From positions 1-35,080 of the IMG/VR virus record IMGVR_UViG_3300045910_000122: a DNA stretch of 35,080 nt; one strand, given 5' to 3'. The stretch is from a virus. The translations under genes were made by a program, and so were the position numbers. Each line of letters begins with the position of its first letter. Positions within the stretch are counted from its first letter, which is position 1. The notes beneath the pieces were generated by a model. The model saw nothing but the letters and a program-made list of their open reading frames with translations. It searched no databases and was not told where the DNA came from. This document shows positions 27,780-35,080 of this stretch, one piece after another.

Positions 27780-30700
27780 CAGACCCCCTCATCCTCAGCC
27801 AGTTCACGTTCAAAAACTCCGGTCCACACCCGCGCAAAGTCAGGGTGTTGGGCGATGATTTCCCGGGCCGCCGACCTCAACAACGCTCGGATCGGTGCGG
27901 CGGATTTCGCCTGCTGGTAGCGGCGGACATTCCCCGGCAGTTGGGTGACCAACTGTTCGGCGACGGTGATAGCGGACAGGTATTTGATGATCCCCCGCCC
28001 CGCATCCGTCTGAGCCAGTTCAGGGTTGTTGACGGCGTCGCGGAGTTCGGTGATGGTCTGCTCGGCGGTCGGATGCTGTTCGGCGATCCGCTGTGAAACC
28101 CACCCGTCGAACCCGGGGTATTCGGCGGCGATCTGAGTGCGGACCTGCGCCAACCAGATTCCGGTGACCGGACCCGGCCGGCCGGCGGCGATCTTCTTCG
28201 CCTGCTCCCACTGGACCCGACCCAGAAAGTCGTTGGCAAGGGCGAGCTGTTCGGCAGGGGTCGTCGCCTCGCGTGCGCCGGTCTCGAATGCCCGGAGATA
28301 GGCGGTGTAGTCGAACGCTCCGGCGGCGGGTTCAGGGGCGAAGTAGCCGATACTCAACGGGAAGTCGCGTTCGGCTTCGGCATGGGCTCGCAACCAAGAG
28401 TCGCCCTGCTCGGTGACCGGTCGTTCGAGGACGGATTCGGATTTGCCGATGACCGCGAGGACGTTGTCGACACCGTAGCGGGTGACCCACTCGTTGAAGG
28501 CGGCGGTCCTGTCCCCCCCATACTCCTCGGTGAGCCGGCGCAGATCGTCGGAGAGCACTTTGACGGGGATGATGTTGCCCTGGACGTCCTTTGTGTTCCA
28601 CTGGAGGGAGGGGCCGGTGGGGACGGTTGATTGGGCGATACCCCGGATGAAGTAAAGGATTTTCGCCTTCGACGTCGCCGCGTCCAAGAGCTTCTGTTGG
28701 CCCTCCGCGGTGGTCAACGAGTATTTGCCGGTGGCGGCGAGGGCGCGCATGACGTCGGTGACGGTGTTGGCGAACTGACGGTGGTTCTTGTCAGGTTGGG
28801 AGAACACTTCCCGCAGTTTTTCGGCCCACGACGGGAGCACCGCTGCGATCGGGCTTTCGGAATCTCCAAACGGGAGGATGACATTTCTCAGATCATCCCA
28901 TTTGGGAGTGTTGGGAATCAGGTGGGAGGCGGGGATTTGGACGGCGGGACCGAACCCGGGGATGGCGGTCGCCGCCACAATGTTCAACCCCGACACGTTC
29001 CCCACGAAGTTGACGCCGGCACCACCCTCACCCAACCCGAGCATTTTCGAGGCGAGTGACCCGCCCGGATAGGTGAACACTTCCTGGCCGGTCTGAGGGT
29101 CGACGTGGAAAAACCCTTCCCCCGTCCCCTGAGACGTTTCCGGCTTCCCCAAGACTGACGGACCTCGAGCCCCTTCGAGGGCCTGTTGGAACCTGCGGAT
29201 GGTCGAAGGGTTCTGACGGAGGATGCGGGTCCAGGCGGTGACAATCTCCTTCCACGCCTCACCGAACGGGAAGACCAGACGCATCATGTCGAAAAACTGG
29301 GACCGCTTCTGGAGGTCGTAGAGCAGGGTTTTCGTTTCGGAGAGGGCGAAGGATTTGGCGAGGGCGTCGACGTCGTCGAGGGAGTGCAATCGGGTGCCTT
29401 CACCTTTGAGCATTTGGGAGGCCATGTCGGTGAGGATCTTGTCGCCGACGTTGGCCTCTCGAGCAGCCCGGATGATCGCCTCTTGGGTGGCCCGATCCGC
29501 GGAGCTGATGAGTTCTGAGCCTCGCTGCCAATACTTCTGGCGGAATGTCGGAGACCGGGAGAGGTAGTTGGTGGGCCGGGACATCAGAGCGCCGAATAGG
29601 TGTTCCACGAAGGCGTCCAATCTGTCCCCGGTCCTCTTGGTCGCACCCAGGCGGCGGACCGATTCGGGGGCTTTCACAAAGTTGGGGGCGGCATGGTCGT
29701 ATTCGGATTCGAGGATGCCGGCGAGTTTGGATCCGCCCCGGTCACCGCGCAGATTCACTTCTCCGAGTCGGCCTTTGGCGACGAGTTCGACGAGGTCGGG
29801 GTCCCCGCCGGTCATCCGCTCCAGCCGGTCAAACATGTTCTGTTTCAGATAGCCGTCCGCGGCCCGACGGTCGGTGAGCAACGCCTCGCGGCCTTCCATC
29901 TTGCCGAGTTGTTTCCGCCATTTCTGGCCGGTTCCCGACCAGAACCATTCGGACACATCATCGAAGGTGGACAAGGGAGCCTCATCCGCAACATCGGCGA
30001 GTTCGTCGAAGGCGTCGTCAAGGGTGTAGAACTTGGGATTGGGAGACTTGCCGGCCGCCTGTGCTCGACGTAGATACTCGTCCTGAGCCCTCATGATTTC
30101 TTTGAACATGGGACTGTCAATTTCGTCGGGTCCGAGGACTGTCCCGTCGGCCAGTAGCACCTTTCGATTGCCGGCGGCGTCGAGACCGACCTGATCGACG
30201 TCGGCGGCGTTGAACTGGCGCCCTCCGGGAGTAGTCCACTCGACCGATGTGGCCTTCCCGTTGATGGTGACCGTCCGGGTTCCGGCTGCGGATTTGCCGC
30301 CGGACCGACCGATCGACCGCAAATCCCCTTCGGAGAGACCTCCGGCGACCCGTCGCATGACCGGGTCGTTCGCCTCATGGGAGAGTTCAGCCACCCACCC
30401 CGGGTAGAACCCCTCGTCGCCGTGACGGGCCTTCACATACCGTCCGGTCAGGATCTCCCCAGGCAACCCCCGGTGGCCTGCCGAACCGCGGGAGAGGGCG
30501 GACTGGTGTTCGACCACGTCATCCCACGCTTCGCCGAGCATGGTCTGGGTGCCTTTCGGATCTATGAGCTTCTTGGCGCCTTCGGCGACTCGTTTGCCGA
30601 GGCGGGATTGGGGGTCGACGGAGAGCTGCCATGCGATCGCCGAGGCGGGATGGTTGAACAACGAGTCGTAGCCGGAGGCGGCGACCCGGACCTGCTCTTC

Positions 30701-32575
30701 ACCGACCACACGGACCGTGTAGGCGCCTCTTAGGAGTTGGAGGGGCTTCCAAATCTGGGTCATCACCGCGTCTGCGAAGTCCACGCTCCCCTTCCACAAC
30801 CCTGAGTCGTAGACCCCCTGGAGTTGTTTCACGATCGGTGTCACCCGGCGGATGTCCCGGGCGTCGGGCAAATGAATCACGTCGTCGATGAGTTCGGAAA
30901 TCAGGCCGGGGGTGGGGCGGACGTCGATCATGGTCCCCTCCACGTCGATCCGTAGAGGGGCGAGGGTGTCGACGTTGCGGCCCATATCGTCGAAGTCGTA
31001 GGCGGTCAGGTCGTCGGAGAGCCGCTGGTGGGAGGCGGTCAGTTTCCGGGCTCGGGCGGGGGAGACCCCCCACTCTTTCACCAACGCGCCTTCCGCACCG
31101 GAGAGGACCCCGTGGGGTCCGAGCACCGCGTTGTACATGCCGACTTGGTCGCCCGCTTCGACCCGTGAGAGTTGTTCGATGTAGGAGGCCCGAGTCGCTT
31201 CGGGGATTTGGGCGTTGACCATCCACAAGTCGAGTTCGCGGGCGGCGCCGTCGGGGTCGTGAATGCTGATCTTGTTGGCCGGCATGTCCTCACCCAACCG
31301 GCCGATCCGCCCCAGGAAGTCCAGTCGGGTGTTGTCGGCCAACTGGGTTTTCGCATCCGAGCCCATCAGCGTGCCGAAATGGTTTTTGGGTCCGGCGATC
31401 GTCTTGGTGACGAACCGGGCGGACGGCCGCTCCCTGACCACCAGGCCGAGAGTGTCGGCGAGGATGTCGAAGGTTTCGGTGTCGTCGGTGGTCGCCGCCA
31501 ACCGTCTCGCCAGGTTGAGGCCGCCTTGTCCGGGTTGGCCGATCGCCTTCCACGCCCGGTACACGTCCCGATTCTCCGTCAACGCTCGGACGGTGCGTTG
31601 GCCGGCGGGGGAGGTCAGGAAATGGTTGACACCCTGCTCCACCGACACCGTCTTACGGACCCCAGGGATGGCGCCGATCGCTTGGAAGGATTGGGCCGCC
31701 TTGTTCGACTTCCCCACCCCCATCAGAGCGGCGGCGGCAGGGTCTAAGACGATGTTCTGCTCGAAGTCGGCGAGGCCCGAGACGGTCTGGTAGGCGAAGG
31801 AGCCGGGTTCGGTCACCATCCGGGCCATGATCCGGCCCGGGGTGACGAACTGGCCGTCGAGCTGCAACCGGTATTTGGCGGCTTCCCGTTCGGCGTAAAC
31901 CTCCCCGCCGGGTAGGAACCCTTCGCCGAGACCGGCCGGTTTCCCCTCTAGAAGATTGGATATGGCGATGGACCCGCCGGAGCGGGCCGCCTTCTCAGTG
32001 AAGTTCGTCCAGAAATCGGATATGAGTTTGACGGGGTCGGCGAGTTCTTCGGCGATGTCGCCGGCGTAGGCGGCGTAGGTTCCCGGGTTCGCCAACTGGA
32101 GGATATTCCCCGCTCCGGCGAACGGGAGTTCAGCTTTGGAGGGTTCCGACTCGTCGAACAATGCTTGTCCTGCGCTCGAGAGGAGGGCTTGGATCTCCTC
32201 AAAGGGGAGAGACAGGATGGTGAACCCGGTGCGGACGACGGGTTTGGCCCAGGAGGTTGCGGTGTTCCACAGGGTCTCATACCAGGCGTCGGGGACTTCC
32301 TCGGCGGGGTTGGTGAAATCTCCGTCTTCTGCCGCCTGACGTGCCGCCTGATCGGCGATGGATTGGACTTGGGGGAGGTCGGCGGGGAGTCCGGCTTGGA
32401 CGAAGGATTGGATGAGGGTCGGATCCATTGAGGGGTAGGCGTCGGCGTAGGAGGCGGCCAACTGGCCCATTTGGGGGGTCAACGTGGCGGCCCTGCCGAG
32501 GATGCGGGTGCGGCGTTGGGCGACCTCGTCGAGCAGCAACGACTCTTCGCTCACCGCCATGAACGGTCTAGTCAT
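27779..32575 (-). CDS. 1598-aa giant virion protein, probable ejection protein
   Basis: The largest gene in the window. It is helix-rich overall, with amphipathic and weakly hydrophobic stretches (VRTGFTILSLPFEEIQALLS; NIVAATAIPGFGPAVQIPAS) but no clear membrane span, nucleotide-binding, transglycosylase or polymerase motif that I can recognise. A C-terminal part has FPLSIGYFAPEPAAGAFDYT, a YFAPE-type motif I associate with large uncharacterised actinophage proteins. Size and position between portal and capsid parallel internal core or ejection proteins of short-tailed phages (T7 gp16 is about 1300 aa). Starts ATG, overlapping the upstream gene by 8 nt. Confidence 0.6.
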   Translation of the reverse strand: MTRPFMAVSEESLLLDEVAQRRTRILGRAATLTPQMGQLAASYADAYPSMDPTLIQSFVQAGLPADLPQVQSIADQAARQAAEDGDFTNPAEEVPDAWYETLWNTATSWAKPVVRTGFTILSLPFEEIQALLSSAGQALFDESEPSKAELPFAGAGNILQLANPGTYAAYAGDIAEELADPVKLISDFWTNFTEKAARSGGSIAISNLLEGKPAGLGEGFLPGGEVYAEREAAKYRLQLDGQFVTPGRIMARMVTEPGSFAYQTVSGLADFEQNIVLDPAAAALMGVGKSNKAAQSFQAIGAIPGVRKTVSVEQGVNHFLTSPAGQRTVRALTENRDVYRAWKAIGQPGQGGLNLARRLAATTDDTETFDILADTLGLVVRERPSARFVTKTIAGPKNHFGTLMGSDAKTQLADNTRLDFLGRIGRLGEDMPANKISIHDPDGAARELDLWMVNAQIPEATRASYIEQLSRVEAGDQVGMYNAVLGPHGVLSGAEGALVKEWGVSPARARKLTASHQRLSDDLTAYDFDDMGRNVDTLAPLRIDVEGTMIDVRPTPGLISELIDDVIHLPDARDIRRVTPIVKQLQGVYDSGLWKGSVDFADAVMTQIWKPLQLLRGAYTVRVVGEEQVRVAASGYDSLFNHPASAIAWQLSVDPQSRLGKRVAEGAKKLIDPKGTQTMLGEAWDDVVEHQSALSRGSAGHRGLPGEILTGRYVKARHGDEGFYPGWVAELSHEANDPVMRRVAGGLSEGDLRSIGRSGGKSAAGTRTVTINGKATSVEWTTPGGRQFNAADVDQVGLDAAGNRKVLLADGTVLGPDEIDSPMFKEIMRAQDEYLRRAQAAGKSPNPKFYTLDDAFDELADVADEAPLSTFDDVSEWFWSGTGQKWRKQLGKMEGREALLTDRRAADGYLKQNMFDRLERMTGGDPDLVELVAKGRLGEVNLRGDRGGSKLAGILESEYDHAAPNFVKAPESVRRLGATKRTGDRLDAFVEHLFGALMSRPTNYLSRSPTFRQKYWQRGSELISSADRATQEAIIRAAREANVGDKILTDMASQMLKGEGTRLHSLDDVDALAKSFALSETKTLLYDLQKRSQFFDMMRLVFPFGEAWKEIVTAWTRILRQNPSTIRRFQQALEGARGPSVLGKPETSQGTGEGFFHVDPQTGQEVFTYPGGSLASKMLGLGEGGAGVNFVGNVSGLNIVAATAIPGFGPAVQIPASHLIPNTPKWDDLRNVILPFGDSESPIAAVLPSWAEKLREVFSQPDKNHRQFANTVTDVMRALAATGKYSLTTAEGQQKLLDAATSKAKILYFIRGIAQSTVPTGPSLQWNTKDVQGNIIPVKVLSDDLRRLTEEYGGDRTAAFNEWVTRYGVDNVLAVIGKSESVLERPVTEQGDSWLRAHAEAERDFPLSIGYFAPEPAAGAFDYTAYLRAFETGAREATTPAEQLALANDFLGRVQWEQAKKIAAGRPGPVTGIWLAQVRTQIAAEYPGFDGWVSQRIAEQHPTAEQTITELRDAVNNPELAQTDAGRGIIKYLSAITVAEQLVTQLPGNVRRYQQAKSAAPIRALLRSAAREIIAQHPDFARVWTGVFERELAEDEGV

Positions 32576-32828
32576 CGGCGTCCTCGACGCGGAAGTCGTC
32601 GTTGAGGAACCGCCAAGCCATCCCCTTACAAGTGGTGTAGGAGCTGGCGTGGAAGGTGTGGAGGCTGGTCCTCCCGTCCAAATGTTCGCCCTCCATCAGT
32701 AGAAGGACAGCACCGAGCGCGGCCGGTTCGTCGTTGTCGGTCCCCTGGAAGGCGTCGCCGCCGAAATGTTCGAGATAGAGAGCGCGGATCTTCTCAGCGA
32801 ATTCGAGACGTGTGGCCTCGTCAGCCAC
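32568..32828 (-). CDS. Small head-region protein
   Basis: 86 aa from GTG, overlapping the basic 40-aa gene by 8 nt. MADEATRLEFAEKIRALYLE is an amphipathic helix; acidic overall, ending DDFRVEDADD, with one Cys. No family recognised. Between portal and giant virion gene, so probably a minor structural or assembly factor. Confidence 0.6.
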   Translation of the reverse strand: MADEATRLEFAEKIRALYLEHFGGDAFQGTDNDEPAALGAVLLLMEGEHLDGRTSLHTFHASSYTTCKGMAWRFLNDDFRVEDADD

Positions 32829-32943
32829 GTCGCCGCTTCCGCGCCCTATACCCCTTATAGGCCCGGGCCGCCGACTTCCGGGATTTGTAGCGGGCTTTCC
32901 CCGACCCGATCCGGTAGGACCGCCCCACTTTACGCACTGGCAT
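32821..32943 (-). CDS. 40-aa very basic protein
   Basis: Reads MPVRKVGRSYRIGSGKARYK, then SRKSAARAYKGYRARKRRRG: almost half of its residues are Lys or Arg, with none acidic. GGAAAGG lies 7 nt before ATG. Overlaps 14 nt with the upstream gene and 8 nt with the downstream gene. Such composition suits condensing or neutralising DNA inside the capsid, or binding nucleic acid during packaging; this is inference. Confidence 0.6.
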   Translation of the reverse strand: MPVRKVGRSYRIGSGKARYKSRKSAARAYKGYRARKRRRG

Positions 32944-33283
32944 TGTTGAACCTTTCCATCATCCTCTTAGTACCGGGCGACGGGTAGAGAGTGTTGAGCA
33001 GACGGAGCAGTTCGGCGGGGTCTTCGGGAAGCATCCCCGGGTTCGGAGGTCCCGCCCCGAGCGCGGCGCCCGCGGTCAAAGGTTCGTCGGGACGTGCGGT
33101 GGGACCGAAAATGTCGGGTCTCGGCATGTCCGGCGGTGGGGGAGCCTGCGCGCCTCCAGCCATCCCGACCGGGCCGGCGGGGAGGGGGACCGCCTGCTGT
33201 GCGGCCTGCAACGCCTGACGCTGCCCCTGGGGGCCGCCAGTCGGCAAAAGTATCGGTTGGGTGCCTGGACGGTTACGTCCCAT
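32930..33283 (-). CDS. Low-complexity Pro/Ala/Gln-rich structural-region protein
   Basis: 117 aa starting MGRNRPGTQPILLPTGGPQG. Gln/Ala (QRQALQAAQQAV) and Pro-rich (APPPPDMPRPD) stretches, ending with a short helix (PAELLRLLNTLYPS; KRMMERFNNASA). Resembles the flexible tails or small scaffolding factors encoded just after portals, but no family is recognised. Confidence 0.6.
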   Translation of the reverse strand: MGRNRPGTQPILLPTGGPQGQRQALQAAQQAVPLPAGPVGMAGGAQAPPPPDMPRPDIFGPTARPDEPLTAGAALGAGPPNPGMLPEDPAELLRLLNTLYPSPGTKRMMERFNNASA

Positions 33284-33305
33284 GAATCCTCGCTCTCAGG
33301 AGCAT

Positions 33306-33515
33306 TCAGCGGCCTCTCCGCTGAACCCTGATGTTCTCCTTGCGTCGCACCGACTTCTGGTGGCGGTAACAGGTGGTCCCCTGGTTGTAGACCGACAGTT
33401 TCTCCCCACACTCACAGAACCGGTCCTCTTCGATGCGAGCCCGGGGGCGGGCGCCGCGGCTAAGGCCCAGGCCCCGATGTGACACCCGGTATCCGGTGTA
33501 GCGGGCGAGGCTCAT
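33306..33515 (-). CDS. Small zinc-ribbon, basic protein
   Basis: 69 aa, ATGA overlap with the portal stop. Basic N-terminus (YTGYRVSHRGLGLSRGARPR) followed by CECGEKLSVYNQGTTCYRHQ, a CxC...C...H zinc knuckle, and a basic end (KSVRRKENIRVQRRGR). Zinc knuckle plus strong charge suggests nucleic-acid contact. Why it lies between portal and head genes is unclear. Confidence 0.6.
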   Translation of the reverse strand: MSLARYTGYRVSHRGLGLSRGARPRARIEEDRFCECGEKLSVYNQGTTCYRHQKSVRRKENIRVQRRGR

Positions 33516-35080
33516 ACCTGCGCCACGGTCTGCACGCCACCTTCGGTCCGGCCCCTCGACGGGAGTCGGGAGAGGACGGTGGTGATGTCGGGAGGTCCCC
33601 CACCCGGGCCGGACAGGCCGGCAAGCGGGTCGGCGGTCAGCATGGCTTCCTCTTCGGGGGAGGTTTGGGGTTCGGCGGGGGTGTAGAACTTCTGCATCGC
33701 CGTCTTGAATTCGCCTTTGGGCAAGAATTCGATGAGGGCCATGACCGCCCGGTCCGCCTGCGCCGGATCCGGGCTCTGAGTCCTCGCCATCAGTCCTTGC
33801 ATCAACGCTTCGCGGGCGTCGTCGGAGTCGATCTGCTCGTTGATTTCGGTCAGGTTCTCGAGGCCGTGGATTTCCTCTTGCATCCCCCGACGGGAAATGA
33901 TCTTCGCCGATTTGAGTTGGAGGCCGGCGACGATCTTGGAGGATTCGTCGAACCCGGCCATCACCCCGTAATGCCGCCGTGTCCGGTAATCGCCTTTGAT
34001 ATGAGTGTTGGGCTTGTATTCCTCGGCGTAGGCGATCCCCTTACGGGTGCCGACAAGCGGTTTGCTCCTATCACCGGAAACCTTCTCATCCCATTCCAGC
34101 CGCTTCGCATCCAAATCCTGTAGGGCGGCTTCGAGGACGACGTGGTATTCGCCGACCTCGTTGTTCACCGACGTTTGCAGCTCCTCAATACCCGCACCGG
34201 TCGCCCAACTAGTAGGACTCTGGGCGTCGTCCTGGATCGGGTAGCCGGCGACGACCCTGAAATGTCTTTCTATCCGGTTGATCTGCTCGAAAAGCTGGTA
34301 GGGCAAATTCGCTACGGGCCGGTTGACGGTGGTGCCGGGGGGGAACACGTTGACCGCGTTGCGGCCCCTCCGGTACTGGCCGCCCAACGGCTTATCCCCG
34401 ACAATATCGGTAGGGGACATGACCGCGTCTTGCATGGCGATGATGGAGAGGACGTTGATTTTCGCCATTGCAGCCATCAGCCCGAACGTGTGGTCGTACT
34501 GGCCTAACAACTGGTCGAAGGAGAACCGTTTGGGAATGACGAACGCCGGTCCCGACTCGAGAGGGTTGGGGGTGTAGTCGACCCGCTTCCCAATGTCGGG
34601 CAACAGGGTGTGGGTGCCGTCCGAATCGTAGAATTCGACGACGGACATCCCCTGACCCTGCGGGCTGGACCATTGCCCTTCGCCGAGGACGAACCCGCCG
34701 GACCATCCCCGGGCGTGACCCTGCGACCACGACTCCACCACCGACGCATATTTGGGGAAGAGGGTCTTGGCTTGTTTGGCGGTGATGCGCCGCCACACGG
34801 CCAGCTCGTCGGGTTTCTGTTCCACCCCCCACGCTGAGGGGTAACAGTCGTAGGGGTCCCGCAACGCGGCGTGCGGGTAGGGGACCCCATCAGCGGAGAG
34901 GCGGGTTTCGATGATCCAGGCGGCGAACCCGTAGCCGGGAAGCCAGCGGCCCACCTGGTAGAGCTGCATCGGCATCCGGTCCTCGCTGTCGTAGGAAGCG
35001 ACGACCCGCTCCTTGCGTTCGGCCCGTTTCGCGGCGGGGTCCCCACCTTTGAGGGGGGCGTCGACCCGGACGTCGGGGTA
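33512..35080 (-). CDS. Portal protein, N-terminus beyond right edge
   Basis: 522 residues visible and the frame is open to the edge, so the true start is outside. Recognisable portal-like features are the early wing/clip region (GRWLPGYGFAAWIIETRLSA; DPYDCYPSAWG), the stem with GLMAAMAKINVLSIIAMQDA, and the helical crown (YQLFEQINRIERHFRVVAGY; TSWATGAGIEELQTSVNNEV). A Pro-rich end follows. The portal forms the ring through which DNA is packaged and ejected. Terminase is expected just upstream, beyond the window. Confidence 0.75.
   Translation of the reverse strand, partial: YPDVRVDAPLKGGDPAAKRAERKERVVASYDSEDRMPMQLYQVGRWLPGYGFAAWIIETRLSADGVPYPHAALRDPYDCYPSAWGVEQKPDELAVWRRITAKQAKTLFPKYASVVESWSQGHARGWSGGFVLGEGQWSSPQGQGMSVVEFYDSDGTHTLLPDIGKRVDYTPNPLESGPAFVIPKRFSFDQLLGQYDHTFGLMAAMAKINVLSIIAMQDAVMSPTDIVGDKPLGGQYRRGRNAVNVFPPGTTVNRPVANLPYQLFEQINRIERHFRVVAGYPIQDDAQSPTSWATGAGIEELQTSVNNEVGEYHVVLEAALQDLDAKRLEWDEKVSGDRSKPLVGTRKGIAYAEEYKPNTHIKGDYRTRRHYGVMAGFDESSKIVAGLQLKSAKIISRRGMQEEIHGLENLTEINEQIDSDDAREALMQGLMARTQSPDPAQADRAVMALIEFLPKGEFKTAMQKFYTPAEPQTSPEEEAMLTADPLAGLSGPGGGPPDITTVLSRLPSRGRTEGGVQTVAQV

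Noticed and set aside
27779-32575. Virion RNA polymerase (N4-like) in the giant gene
   Set aside because: N4-type polymerases are about twice as long and carry recognisable T7-like polymerase motifs; none were seen.
1-35080. CRISPR array, insertion sequence or transposon
   Set aside because: No regularly spaced repeats, no transposase motif and no element with terminal inverted repeats was seen. The only recombinase is the tyrosine integrase.
14072-35080. Tail assembly chaperone frameshift and tape-measure gene
   Set aside because: I looked for a long tail helical protein after the capsid and for two overlapping frames ahead of it. Neither exists; the large proteins are on the portal side and the tail genes look like those of short-tailed phages.

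Overview
The window looks like part of the genome of a temperate, short-tailed (podovirus-like) bacteriophage, or a prophage, of a high-GC actinobacterium. The phage assignment rests on a portal-like protein, an SU10-type major capsid protein, a scaffold-like protein, tail proteins, an endolysin with holin candidates, a tyrosine integrase and a dense array of tiny early genes. The actinobacterial assignment is inferred from the high GC content, frequent GTG/TTG starts, -10 boxes of the TANNNT type and a Thr-rich surface protein with an LPVTG sortase signal. That last style is common in Acidimicrobiia and relatives. Nothing here names the host species.

Layout. (1) 35080 to 14072, minus strand: late genes. 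In transcription order these are the portal (cut by the right edge), small head genes, a 1598-aa giant virion protein, four further candidate ejection or internal proteins (one with an M15-peptidase-like active site), a leader with its own promoter, scaffold, capsid, two decoration-like proteins, a head-tail adaptor candidate, a 625-aa propeller-like tail protein, a fibre, an amidase endolysin and two membrane proteins. A terminator lies at 14013-14047. No tape-measure or tail-tube gene is present, which is why a short tail is inferred. The terminase is not in the window and is probably just beyond the right edge. (2) 24006-24360, plus strand: two class II serine tRNA genes with their own promoter, opposite the late genes. 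(3) 12719 to 14012, plus strand: an XRE/Cro-like regulator, a tyrosine recombinase and a small membrane protein, that is, the lysogeny module. (4) 12600-12700: divergent promoters with operator-like dyads. (5) 12612 to about 1019, minus strand: the early region, nearly 40 genes tiled almost without a gap by 4-nt start/stop overlaps. It carries an HTH regulator, the sortase-anchored protein, many zinc-ribbon proteins, a Rad52-like annealing protein, a VRR-NUC nuclease, a replisome-organiser-like protein, a Fic protein, an HNH nuclease and many unknowns. (6) 563-1018: a structured non-coding gap; beyond it a further leftward unit runs off the left edge.

How it fits together. The divergent switch at 12.65 kb would choose between rightward integrase/repressor expression and the leftward early operon, which supplies replication (replisome organiser), recombination (annealing protein plus VRR-NUC) and host-modifying functions (Fic, cell-wall-anchored protein, secreted protein). 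The late operon then builds a capsid with a large ejection apparatus and lyses the cell.

The most unusual points are: a class II Fic protein with an altered catalytic motif; a phage-encoded LPVTG wall protein at the immunity switch; repeated start-associated cassettes in the early genes (1.5-2.4 kb); a structured intergenic element that shares a 14-bp promoter-like box with the capsid promoter; and a five-protein ejection block placed between portal and capsid. All functional calls are from reading the sequence; no database search was run.
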